A DNA stretch of 22,406 nucleotides, taken from assembly GCA_916719935.1 (NCBI GenBank), contig CAKAPY010000004.1:1-22406 (forward strand), written 5' to 3'. The stretch is from an uncultured Actinomyces sp. (GTDB taxonomy: Bacteria > Actinomycetota > Actinomycetes > Actinomycetales > Actinomycetaceae). The notes beneath the pieces are model-generated. The model was given only the letters and a program-made list of their open reading frames with translations, was not told where the DNA came from and did not search any database. This document shows positions 1 to 6,986 of this stretch, one piece after another; the first letter of the stretch is position 1, and every line of letters starts with the position of its first letter. A program made the translations under genes and the position numbers.

Positions 1-54
1 CAAATCTAACCCCCGCGACACGCCGAGCCAGACACACATTTTGACCCTTAACCC

Positions 55-85
55 CCACAATCACTGAGATCCTCAGGATTGTGGC
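55..85 (-). terminator. Candidate terminator hairpin downstream of tRNA-Ala
   Basis: The arms CCACAATC and GATTGTGG, continued by CTGAG/CTCAG, form a stem of about 13 bp with one bulged A and a 3-nt loop. It begins 8 nt beyond the tRNA 3' end on the minus strand, where a tRNA terminator is expected. No U-tract follows, so it is not a canonical intrinsic terminator. It could be a U-tract-less terminator or an unrelated stem-loop. The octamer GATTGTGG occurs again at 89-96. I see nothing else in bases 1-54. Confidence 0.4.
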
Positions 86-93
86 GGAGATTG

Positions 94-166
94 TGGAGCT
101 AAGGGGATTCGAACCCCTGACCTCTTCCATGCCATGGAAGCGCGCTACCAACTGCGCCATAGCCCC
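94..166 (-). tRNA. tRNA-Ala (anticodon GGC)
   Basis: A complete 73-nt cloverleaf reads on the minus strand. The acceptor stem is GGGGCTA/TAGCTCC, the D-arm stem GCGC/GCGC, the anticodon stem CTTCC/GGAAG with loop ATGGCAT, and the T-arm AGGGG/CCCCT with loop TTCGAAT; A73 is the discriminator. The loop places GGC at positions 34-36, which reads GCC alanine codons. The acceptor stem carries the G3-U70 wobble pair, the main alanine identity element, so two independent features agree. The 3' CCA is not encoded. It lies downstream of the histidine-phosphatase gene on the same strand and has its own promoter-like element. Confidence 0.97.
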
Positions 167-200
167 GTAGGTTCCGGCGATCTCTCACTCGGACCTGTTA

Positions 201-229
201 AGAATAGCGGACGATACCCGCCAAGGCAA
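201..229 (-). promoter_or_regulatory. Putative promoter of tRNA-Ala
   Basis: On the minus strand a TTGCCT -35-like box (224-229) is followed after exactly 17 nt by TATTCT (201-206) as a -10 box. This would start transcription near 194, about 28 nt upstream of the mature tRNA 5' end, as expected for a processed tRNA leader. No terminator separates the tRNA from the phosphatase gene, so read-through from upstream may also contribute. The call rests on box spacing only. Confidence 0.5.
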
Positions 230-267
230 AATTAAGAAGCTGTGCGAGGAAACACATCTGCGCTCCT

Positions 268-1047
268 CTATGCCCCAAAGACCTCCGGGCGAGCCCCGAC
301 ATTGTGTGAAGCCAAACGCCAACGGGCGGCACCCGAGGCACCAGAACCGCCACCACCGGCTAGGACAAGTTCTGACCAGTGAACATTGTCAACGCCACGA
401 ATACAATCAAAGTGACGCGGATCCAAGCCAATCGTCGACATCACGCCGCGAGCGATCGCAGCGCCATGCGAAACGGCCACCAAAGTACCCCCTTCGGGAA
501 CCTCTGCGGCATGCTCAAGCACGGCCTCGCGAACGCGATCACCCACTACTCCTCCGGGTTCAACACCAGCTCCAGCGCTTTCGCCCGTCTGACGCCACTC
601 AAGCAGCCACTCGGGGTATTGCTCAGCAATTTGGTCGAAATCTAGGCCTTCAAAAACGCCGTAGGAACGCTCAAGAAGGCGCTTATCGACCGCAATCTCC
701 CCCACTTCAACACCTAGGGTCTTCAGCTCCTCAGCCAATGCTTGAGCGGTATTAAAGGCGCGCTCCAAAGGTGAGGAGACAAGGCGAACAGCCGTTGCTG
801 AAACATAATCGGCGTTCAGGCCACCAATTCGGCCTCCGCCAGCTAGCCGGCGAGCCAGAACCTTACCACCCTCGACGGCTTGCTCACGGCCAACCGAGTT
901 CAAAGGAATATCAATAATCCCCTGGAAACGATGCTGGACGTTGTAGTCGGTCTGTCCATGACGAAGAAAAACAATCCGCCGCGCGCCAGCGATCTGGGAA
1001 TACCCAGCCACGGCCTCGGCAGAAACAGAAGAAGTATCGATGCTCAT
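268..1047 (-). CDS. Histidine phosphatase family protein (phosphoglycerate mutase-like)
   Basis: This 259-residue protein is a cytosolic member of the histidine phosphatase superfamily, which removes phosphate through a phospho-histidine intermediate. The catalytic FLRHGQT motif is at residues 27-33 (His30 would be phosphorylated), the SSPLERA segment supplies Arg96, the LLERSYGVFEG segment supplies the general acid (Glu126), and VSHG holds the second histidine (His194). The N-terminal 22 residues before the first strand are extra and low in conservation signal. The ATG overlaps the rsfS stop as ATGA, so translation is probably coupled. In Mycobacterium the gene after nadD-rsfS encodes the glucosyl-3-phosphoglycerate phosphatase GpgP. 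Position suggests a relative, but the substrate cannot be read from sequence; a cobalamin-pathway or general sugar-phosphate phosphatase is equally possible. Confidence 0.9.
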   Translation of the reverse strand: MSIDTSSVSAEAVAGYSQIAGARRIVFLRHGQTDYNVQHRFQGIIDIPLNSVGREQAVEGGKVLARRLAGGGRIGGLNADYVSATAVRLVSSPLERAFNTAQALAEELKTLGVEVGEIAVDKRLLERSYGVFEGLDFDQIAEQYPEWLLEWRQTGESAGAGVEPGGVVGDRVREAVLEHAAEVPEGGTLVAVSHGAAIARGVMSTIGLDPRHFDCIRGVDNVHWSELVLAGGGGSGASGAARWRLASHNVGARPEVFGA

Positions 1048-1469
1048 TCGCCCATCTCCTCAATAACCTGCGAAGGAGTCATGACGCGACGCACACCTGC
1101 ACCGGGCGCCACATCAGGAAGTTCAAGGCGAGTAATTTTCTGATCTGACCACAAACGCTCAAGAGCGTAAAACTCACGGTCTTCCTCGCTCATCACGTGA
1201 ATAACAACATCGCCGTAATCGGCCAGAACCCAGGTACCTTCACTGCGGCCCTCGATGCGCTGAGGAACGATGTGGTAATCGCGCCCGATCTCATCCATGA
1301 TTTCCTCAGCGATTGCGCGCACCTGACGCGACGAAGGGGCAGAAACGAGAAGGAAAGACTCCGCGATCCCCAGACGCTGCGAAACGTCAATCAACACTGG
1401 ATCTTGCGCGAGTTTATTGGCCGCACCACGCAGGGCACTGCTAATCAGGTCTTTGCTTTGAACGTCCAC
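1044..1469 (-). CDS. rsfS: Ribosomal silencing factor RsfS
   Basis: The 141-residue product matches the RsfS/Iojap/DUF143 family. RsfS binds ribosomal protein L14 on the 50S subunit and blocks joining with 30S, so protein synthesis is slowed in starvation. The family core is visible: FLLVSAPSSRQVRAIAEEI around residues 40-58, then the RIEGRSEGTWVLADYGDVV segment and the VIHVMSEEDREFYALERLW stretch near residues 110-128. The ATG is preceded by an AAAGGAAAA stretch on the minus strand. It lies 93 nt downstream of nadD and overlaps the phosphatase start by 4 nt. The nadD-rsfS pairing is common in actinobacteria and firmicutes. Length is normal for the family. Confidence 0.95.
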   Translation of the reverse strand: MDVQSKDLISSALRGAANKLAQDPVLIDVSQRLGIAESFLLVSAPSSRQVRAIAEEIMDEIGRDYHIVPQRIEGRSEGTWVLADYGDVVIHVMSEEDREFYALERLWSDQKITRLELPDVAPGAGVRRVMTPSQVIEEMGE

Positions 1470-1562
1470 ATTTTTCCTTTCGCCGTTTTCAGTCTGCCAT
1501 TTTCCGGGCCTTGCGGCTACCGAAGGACACGATGGTCCAGCAACTGAACCACTGCATGAGGG

Positions 1563-2174
1563 CTACTGATACAGCCTGTATTTGTTGATGTATTGGACAA
1601 CCCCATCGGGCACCAAATACCACACTGGCTTTCCGCGTTCGACACGCTTGCGGCAATCGGTTGAAGAAATTGCCATTGCGGGCACCTCCAGTAGGGATAC
1701 CGACGAAGCCGGAAGTTTCTTCGCGTCAAGCACGTGTCCCGGACGCGTCACCCCAATGAAGTGCGCAATTTCGAAGAGAAGATCAGCGTCTTTCCACTGG
1801 ACGATCTGTGTCAGTGCATCCGCACCGGTGATGAAGTAGAAGTCCGCATCCGGATAGATTTTCCGCAGATCGTGAAGAGTATCGATCGTATAGGTTGTCC
1901 CGCCTCGGTCAATATCGACTCGCGAAACTGAAAATCGAGGGTTCGAGGCCGTCGCAATCACCGTCATCAAATAGCGATGTTCCGCAGGAGTTACCTTGCG
2001 ACCCGCTTTGAAGGGCTGCATAGCCGTGGGGACGAAAATCACCTGATCGAGCTGGAAGACGTCCATGACTTCAGATGCCGCCACCAAGTGACCGTGGTGG
2101 ATCGGATCGAAAGTTCCACCCATAATTCCGATCGAGCGACGTAGTTTTCCCGAGGCCGAGTCCAAAGTTGGCAT
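1563..2174 (-). CDS. nadD: Nicotinate-nucleotide adenylyltransferase NadD
   Basis: NadD joins ATP and nicotinate mononucleotide to give deamido-NAD, a late step of NAD synthesis. The 203-residue protein has the nucleotidyltransferase signature GGTFDPIHHGHL at residues 19-30 (HxGH is the ATP-binding motif) and the second motif ISSTDCR at 169-175, where most NadD proteins have ISSTxIR. The start at 2174 has a good Shine-Dalgarno (GGGAGGGG) and leaves an 11-nt gap after proA, giving a 17-residue N-terminal lead before the first strand. No start codon fits closer to the family N-terminus, since Leu11 is encoded by CTA. The operon position behind proBA is the usual actinobacterial arrangement. Confidence 0.96.
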   Translation of the reverse strand: MPTLDSASGKLRRSIGIMGGTFDPIHHGHLVAASEVMDVFQLDQVIFVPTAMQPFKAGRKVTPAEHRYLMTVIATASNPRFSVSRVDIDRGGTTYTIDTLHDLRKIYPDADFYFITGADALTQIVQWKDADLLFEIAHFIGVTRPGHVLDAKKLPASSVSLLEVPAMAISSTDCRKRVERGKPVWYLVPDGVVQYINKYRLYQ

Positions 2175-2185
2175 GCTTCCCCTCC

Positions 2186-3466
2186 CTACTTTCGAACTGC
2201 TCCGTCACCTTCAATAACCCACTGGCTGGTTGTCAACTCAGCCAACCCCATGGGGCCGCGGGCATGCAATTTCTGCGTGGAAATACCGATTTCCGCACCC
2301 AATCCAAGTTGTCCACCATCAGTGAAGCGCGTCGAAGCGTTAACGGCAATAGCTGCGCTATCAATATTTGAGCGGAAATAGTTCGCGGCACTGATTGATG
2401 CCGTACAAATCGCTTCGGTGTGTCCTGAGGAATAGCGACGAATATGTTCAACCGCTTCCTCAATAGAGTCAACGACCTTCACTGCCAAATCCATTGACAG
2501 ATATTCGGTACGCCAATCAGCTTCTGTCGCCTCGCTGATCAAGCTCTGATCAACGCTGGCCACATGTGCGGCGCATTTGCGCACAGCAGCATCGGCATGA
2601 ATGTGTACTCCAAGGCGAGTAAGCTCTGCCAAAGCTTGAGGGAGGAAGCTGAGAACCATATCACGGTGCACAAGAAGGGTTTCAGCGGCATTACAGACGC
2701 CAACCCTTTGAGTTTTCGCATTGATAATGATTCGAACCGCCGCATCGACGTCTGCTCCCGAATCAACATAGACATGGCAGTTTCCCGTTCCCGTCTCGAT
2801 AACAGGAACGGTCGACTCTTCCACGACCGTGCGAATCAGGCCTTCACCTCCACGCGGAATCAACACATCAATGCCGCCGCGTGCACGCATCATGGCACGT
2901 GCCCCGTCCCTACCCCAGGGATCAACTGTTTGGACAAGATCAGCTGAAAAACCAAGGGAATCAATGGCCTCACGAATAACCGCAACAAGAGTCTCGTTGG
3001 TATTCTGCGCTGCACTTCCGCCACGAAGGATCACTGCGTTGCCAGCCTTCAAACACAGGATCGAGGCGTCGACAGTGACATTCGGACGCGCCTCATAAAT
3101 CATCCCAATGACGCCCATGGGAACTCGAAGCTGAGTAACACGAAGACCATCGTCGGTACGACCGCCACGGATCACGGTACCGACAGGGTCCTCAAGAGCA
3201 ATGACGTCAAGTACAGCGCTAGAAATCGCGCGAATACGGGTTTCATCAAGACGGAGGCGGTCAACCAGACCAGAAGCCATACCGCGTTCTTCGGCACGCT
3301 GGCAATCCTGCGCATTCGCATGAAGGATCTGCTCACAGTGATCGACAAGTGCCTGAGAAATCGCCAGAAGAATACCGTTGCGCTGCGCGGTAGTTGACGT
3401 TGCCAGCGCTCGCTGTGCCCGCTTCGCACGGTCAGTCAACTCAAAAATATCCAGATCATTACTCAT
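2186..3466 (-). CDS. proA: Glutamate-5-semialdehyde dehydrogenase (gamma-glutamyl phosphate reductase) ProA
   Basis: ProA reduces gamma-glutamyl phosphate with NADPH to glutamate-5-semialdehyde, the second step of proline synthesis. The 426-residue length is normal. Visible family blocks are VPMGVIGMIYEARPNVTVDA (about 115-134), LKAGNAVILRGGSA (139-152), IPRGGEGLI (203-211), ETGTGNCHVYVD (224-235) and KTQRVGVCNAAETLL (251-265), in which Cys258 is the catalytic thiol. The C-terminal RFTDGGQLGLGAEIGISTQKLHARGPMGL block is intact. Only 3 nt separate it from proB upstream, so the two enzymes handling the labile acyl phosphate are co-translated. No frameshift or missing catalytic residue is seen. 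Confidence 0.98.
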   Translation of the reverse strand: MSNDLDIFELTDRAKRAQRALATSTTAQRNGILLAISQALVDHCEQILHANAQDCQRAEERGMASGLVDRLRLDETRIRAISSAVLDVIALEDPVGTVIRGGRTDDGLRVTQLRVPMGVIGMIYEARPNVTVDASILCLKAGNAVILRGGSAAQNTNETLVAVIREAIDSLGFSADLVQTVDPWGRDGARAMMRARGGIDVLIPRGGEGLIRTVVEESTVPVIETGTGNCHVYVDSGADVDAAVRIIINAKTQRVGVCNAAETLLVHRDMVLSFLPQALAELTRLGVHIHADAAVRKCAAHVASVDQSLISEATEADWRTEYLSMDLAVKVVDSIEEAVEHIRRYSSGHTEAICTASISAANYFRSNIDSAAIAVNASTRFTDGGQLGLGAEIGISTQKLHARGPMGLAELTTSQWVIEGDGAVRK

Positions 3467-3469
3467 GTT

Positions 3470-4579
3470 CTACTCCCGAACCAGAAGGGCTAGATCATCG
3501 CGGTGGACCGCTGGGCGCATGTGCTTATTTGTTTCAGAGTCCTCGTGTGAGTCAATAATGCGCGCCAGCGTATCTGAGTCATAGTGCGAAATTCCGCGCG
3601 CAATCAGCCCATTATCGTCTGCAATGTCAACGACATCACCCGCTGAAAAAACACCCAGAACCTCTTTAATACCCGCGGGAAGAAGAGATTTTTTGCCATG
3701 GGTGATCGCCCTGCGCGCACCAGCATCAATGAGCAGCTGACCATTCGAGGTGGCAACATGAGCAATCCACAGCGTGCGAGAAGCTGGGCGATGACGCGTG
3801 GGTTCAAACCACGTACCAACTGCTTCACCGCTGAGAGCTTCACTCAAACGATCGGCACTGGTCAAAACAACCCCGATACCGGCATGTTGCGCCATGCTCG
3901 CAGCATGTAACTTCGTTGCCATGCCTCCAGTGCCCACCGACGAGCCCGCTCCCCTGACGTCAACGTTGCTGAGTTCATCGGTCGCGTTGACTTCAGAAAT
4001 TAAACGAGCATCAGGCTGCGAAGGAGGAGCCGTGTAGAGCCCATCGACGTCGGTGAGCAGAATCAAAATATCCGCGCCCACCATTTGTGCGACATAAGAG
4101 GCCAGTCGGTCATTATCACCGAAACGTACCTCACGGGTCGTGACTGCATCATTTTCATTAATGATCGGCACAACACCGTAGGCAAGAAGTTTATCCAGCG
4201 CAGACATCGCGTTCGTGTAGTGTTCACGCTGCATCACATCCGCAGCGGTCAGCAGGACCTGTGCAACGTGTAGATGGTGAGCCTGGAAAGCTGAGGACCA
4301 GCGAGCCATCAGGTATCCCTGCCCCATCGCCGCAGCGGCCTGCACACTTGCAAGGTCCTTTGGGCGCGAGCTCAGTCCAAGAGGCTCCAAACCGGCAGCA
4401 ACAGCTCCCGAAGAGACAATGAGGATCTCGCATCCTCGCCTTGCCTTCGCTGAAATCAGCCTGGCAACTGAATCAATTCGATTCAAATCCAACCCGCCAT
4501 CCTCACGCGTGAGCGATGAGGAGCCGATTTTCACAACGATGCGACGCGCCTGTTGCACCGCACTACCCCTTGGGGACAT
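3470..4579 (-). CDS. proB: Glutamate 5-kinase ProB
   Basis: ProB phosphorylates glutamate at the gamma-carboxyl group, the committed and usually proline-inhibited step of proline synthesis. The 369 residues contain an amino-acid kinase domain (about 10-260) with VVKIGSSSLT near residue 15, a P-I-I-N-E-N-D substrate loop and the EVRFGDNDRLA and LILLTDVDGLYT blocks. A C-terminal PUA domain (about 280-355, with KSLLPAGIKEVLGVFSAGDV) follows, as in E. coli ProB. The ATG begins on the base directly after the obgE TAA stop, implying translational coupling to the upstream GTPase gene. ProA follows after 3 nt. Confidence 0.97.
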   Translation of the reverse strand: MSPRGSAVQQARRIVVKIGSSSLTREDGGLDLNRIDSVARLISAKARRGCEILIVSSGAVAAGLEPLGLSSRPKDLASVQAAAAMGQGYLMARWSSAFQAHHLHVAQVLLTAADVMQREHYTNAMSALDKLLAYGVVPIINENDAVTTREVRFGDNDRLASYVAQMVGADILILLTDVDGLYTAPPSQPDARLISEVNATDELSNVDVRGAGSSVGTGGMATKLHAASMAQHAGIGVVLTSADRLSEALSGEAVGTWFEPTRHRPASRTLWIAHVATSNGQLLIDAGARRAITHGKKSLLPAGIKEVLGVFSAGDVVDIADDNGLIARGISHYDSDTLARIIDSHEDSETNKHMRPAVHRDDLALLVRE

Positions 4580-6103
4580 TTAGCGTTCATCCTCCGGATC
4601 GGTCCAGACACCACTGGACCTTTCAGTCCACAGTTCTTCACGAGCCGCCGACTTCGCGTCCATTATGTCGCGATAGCGTTCGCGACGTTCACTTGTTGTA
4701 CGGCGTTCATTTCGGTCCAGACGCAGGTCAGTTCCACGCTGTCCAAGCAGCTCAGGACCGGTCGTCAAGGTAGGCTCCCAATCGAAAATGACGCCGTCGT
4801 GAAGAGTTCCAATAACGACGGTATCGCCAGCGTGAGCTCCCGCCTTCATCAGTTCTTCTTCCACCCCGGCACCGGCAAGGCGATCGGCAAGGTAACCCAC
4901 GGCCTCGTCGTTGGAGAAGTCGGTCTGGAGCACCCAGCGCTCGGGTTTGCGCCCACGCACCTGGTAAACGGTCTCCCCCGCGTGTTCGACGACGCGGACA
5001 GTAATCTCGTCCTTGCTTCCCACCGGACGAGGCCGCAGAACAGCACGCGCCGCTTCGAGAGCGGGCAGGTGGGCCCGGTGTTCTTCGACAAGACGCGCAA
5101 GCGCAAATGAGAATTCCTTCAGGCCTTCGTGGCTTACTGCTGAGACCTCAAAAATTGGCCAACCGAAGACCTCAAGCTCAGGCTTGGTAATCTCCGCCAA
5201 GTCCTTGCCATCAGGGATATCGATCTTGTTCAGTGCAATCACACGCGGACGCTGCATCAGGGGAACGTAGCCCTCAATCTCTCCCAGATCGCCCTCGTAT
5301 GCAGCGAGTTCTGCTTCAATTGTTCGCAGATCGGAAACCGGATCTCGATCAACCTCAAAAGTCGCAGTATCCAAGACGTGCACAATAACTGCGCAACGCT
5401 CAATATGGCGCAGAAAGTCTAGACCAAGTCCCTTACCAGCAGAAGCACCGGGAATGAGTCCGGGAACATCGGCAACGGTGAAACGTGCCTCTCCAGCTTG
5501 GACAACGCCTAAGTTGGGAACGAGGGTTGTGAAGGGATAGTCGGCGATCTTTGGACGCGCTGCAGACATCGCAGCAATTAACGATGACTTTCCAGCCGAG
5601 GGATATCCAACAAGGGCAACATCTGCAACAGACTTCAACTCCAGAACAACATTGTGTTCTTCACCGGGCTCGCCCAGAAGAGCAAAACCGGGAGCCTTAC
5701 GCTTCTTCGAGGCGAGGGCAGCATTTCCCAAACCACCGCGGCCACCTTCGGCTACGACAAATTGAGCTCCTACCCCCGTAAGGTCAGCAAGAAGCTCACC
5801 GCGAGTCGACTTCACAACGGTGCCATCCGGGACGGGAAGAATTGTATCCGCACCATTTTTCCCCTGGCGGAAGTCACCCATGCCCTGGGTTCCATTTTCC
5901 GCGCGCTGGTGCGGGTTCCGGTGGTAGGTCAGCAGAGTCGTGACCTGGGGGTCAACTTCGAGGATGACAGAGCCGCCATTGCCACCGTTTCCACCGTCGG
6001 GTCCTCCCAGCGGCTTAAACTTTTCGCGTTTCACCGAGGCAACGCCATGGCCGCCGTTGCCTCCCTGGGCGAAAATCGTTACTCGATCGACAAAGCTTGC
6101 CAC
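4580..6103 (-). CDS. obgE: GTPase ObgE/CgtA
   Basis: Obg is an essential GTPase that binds the 50S subunit and links ribosome assembly to stress and growth control. I place the start at a GTG (6103), because the family N-terminus is (M)ASFVDRVTIFAQGGNGG and GGAG lies 6 nt upstream; the frame is open further up but runs into the terminator hairpin at 6153-6185. The 507-residue protein has the glycine-rich Obg fold (1-157), then a G domain with GYPSAGKSS (166-174), TTLVPN, DVPG (212-215), NKID (292-295) and SAVS (321-324). An OCT domain follows at about 365-445. A charged tail of about 60 residues (RNERRTTSERRERY onward) ends the protein, a type of extension common in actinobacterial Obg. proB starts immediately after the stop. 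Confidence 0.97.
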   Translation of the reverse strand: MASFVDRVTIFAQGGNGGHGVASVKREKFKPLGGPDGGNGGNGGSVILEVDPQVTTLLTYHRNPHQRAENGTQGMGDFRQGKNGADTILPVPDGTVVKSTRGELLADLTGVGAQFVVAEGGRGGLGNAALASKKRKAPGFALLGEPGEEHNVVLELKSVADVALVGYPSAGKSSLIAAMSAARPKIADYPFTTLVPNLGVVQAGEARFTVADVPGLIPGASAGKGLGLDFLRHIERCAVIVHVLDTATFEVDRDPVSDLRTIEAELAAYEGDLGEIEGYVPLMQRPRVIALNKIDIPDGKDLAEITKPELEVFGWPIFEVSAVSHEGLKEFSFALARLVEEHRAHLPALEAARAVLRPRPVGSKDEITVRVVEHAGETVYQVRGRKPERWVLQTDFSNDEAVGYLADRLAGAGVEEELMKAGAHAGDTVVIGTLHDGVIFDWEPTLTTGPELLGQRGTDLRLDRNERRTTSERRERYRDIMDAKSAAREELWTERSSGVWTDPEDER

Positions 6104-6152
6104 TGTGGTCTCCAGTCTTGGCCAGTGCGCGCCAGCGCGAATCAGGATAGTG

Positions 6153-6185
6153 AAAAGGGGCATCCGGCCTTGTGCCGGACGCCCC
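6153..6185 (-). terminator. Intrinsic terminator between rpmA and obgE
   Basis: On the minus strand GGGGCGTCCGGC (6185-6174) pairs with GCCGGATGCCCC (6168-6157). This gives a 12-bp stem with one G-U pair and a 5-nt loop (ACAAG), followed directly by TTTT (6156-6153). It begins 16 nt past the rpmA stop. It should end most rplU-rpmA transcripts, so obgE needs partial read-through or a promoter in the short space before its GTG. Confidence 0.85.
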
Positions 6186-6201
6186 CAATCAGCGGTCGGT
6201 C

Positions 6202-6462
6202 TCAGGCAGAGACCGGCTCAACGATGTTGACAACCCTACGGTCACGACGGGTTGCGAACTCAACCGCACCCGCGCGCAGCGCGAAGAGGGTGTCGTCCTT
6301 GCCACGACCAACGCCCTCACCGGGGTGGAAGTGGGTGCCGCGCTGACGAACGATAATTTCGCCGGCGTTTACCAGCTGGCCGCCGTAGCGCTTGACGCCC
6401 AGTCGCTGGGCGTTCGAGTCGCGGCCGTTGCGGGAGGAGCCAAGGCCCTTCTTATGTGCCAT
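6202..6462 (-). CDS. rpmA: 50S ribosomal protein L27
   Basis: L27 lies near the peptidyl-transferase centre of the large subunit, and its N-terminal tail contacts the tRNA acceptor end. The 86-residue sequence starts MAHKKGLGSSRNGRDS and contains the conserved block GVKRYGGQLVNAGEIIVRQR, followed by GTHFHPGEGVGRGKDDTLFA. The N-terminus is the short type, without the leader that some firmicutes cleave off. It follows rplU after 29 nt and is followed by a strong terminator. The Shine-Dalgarno is weak, suggesting dependence on rplU translation. Confidence 0.99.
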   Translation of the reverse strand: MAHKKGLGSSRNGRDSNAQRLGVKRYGGQLVNAGEIIVRQRGTHFHPGEGVGRGKDDTLFALRAGAVEFATRRDRRVVNIVEPVSA

Positions 6463-6491
6463 CTCGACGTCTACTTTCTATATCGAACGGT

Positions 6492-6800
6492 TCAGGCGAT
6501 CTCAGTGATCTTGACAACCGAGAGCTTCTGGCGATGGCCCTGACGCTTACGGTAACCGGTCTTGTTCTTGTACTTAATAATGGAGATCTTCGGGCCCTTA
6601 GCAGAGTCAACAACCTCTGCCTTGACCGTGACCTTCTCCAGTGCGCTGGGCTCGACGGTGATTGCATCGCCATCGACCAGCATCAAAGGCTGGAGTTCGA
6701 TGCTGGCACCAATTTCTTCTGCCAGCTTGTCGACGACGACGACGTCACCGACGGACACCTTTTCCTGCCGGCCGCCGGCCTTGACGATCGCGTAGACCAC
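6492..6800 (-). CDS. rplU: 50S ribosomal protein L21
   Basis: L21 is a 23S rRNA-binding large-subunit protein. I use a GTG start at 6800, giving 102 residues starting (M)VYAIVKAGGRQEKVSVGD, which matches the family N-terminus and length (103 in E. coli). An in-frame ATG at 6812 would add MSFN and has a GAAGAG directly next to it, so it is a real alternative; the frame open further up to 6869 is unlikely to be coding. The C-terminal signature KNKTGYRKRQGHRQKLSVVK is intact. It is the first gene of the rplU-rpmA pair and sits downstream of a candidate promoter and leader hairpin. Confidence 0.97.
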   Translation of the reverse strand: MVYAIVKAGGRQEKVSVGDVVVVDKLAEEIGASIELQPLMLVDGDAITVEPSALEKVTVKAEVVDSAKGPKISIIKYKNKTGYRKRQGHRQKLSVVKITEIA

Positions 6801-6883
6801 GTTGAAGCTCATCTCTTCTCGAAACTTGGACGGGCTAGGCTTCCACGTTCGAACAACGTTCCTCATCAAGAAACACTAAGCCC

Positions 6884-6904
6884 GTTGGCGCTCGTTGCGC
6901 CGAC
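6884..6904 (-). other. Leader hairpin at the 5' end of the rplU transcript
   Basis: GTCGGCGC and GCGCCAAC can form an 8-bp stem (one G-U pair) with a 5-nt loop on the minus strand. A weaker 5-bp hairpin (ACGTT/AACGT) lies at 6845-6859. If the promoter at 6910-6938 is right, the larger hairpin would be at the extreme 5' end of a roughly 100-nt rplU leader. That could protect the mRNA 5' end or be a ribosomal-protein autoregulatory site. No function is shown by the sequence. Confidence 0.35.
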
Positions 6905-6909
6905 GATCA

Positions 6910-6938
6910 AATTTAGCTGAAAACCCCGCCCGAAGCAA
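6910..6938 (-). promoter_or_regulatory. Putative rplU-rpmA promoter
   Basis: On the minus strand TTGCTT (6938-6933) and TAAATT (6915-6910) are separated by 17 nt. Transcription would start near 6903, about 100 nt upstream of rplU. No U-tract terminator follows rne: the hairpin at 6967-6992 is followed by A-residues on the minus strand. Read-through from rne is therefore also possible. The hexamers match the sigma-70 consensus only moderately. Confidence 0.4.
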
Positions 6939-6986
6939 ACCGCTAGAGGGATTTTCTTCGTTTTTTGGGTGTGTGCTTGGGCACTG

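Noticed and set aside
1489..1557. A 22-codon minus-strand frame between nadD and rsfS
   Set aside because: There is no Shine-Dalgarno sequence and no family signal; the 93-nt gap is simply untranslated as far as I can see.
5654..6346. A 230-codon plus-strand frame opposite obgE and rpmA
   Set aside because: It crosses two conserved genes and a terminator and has no motif of its own.
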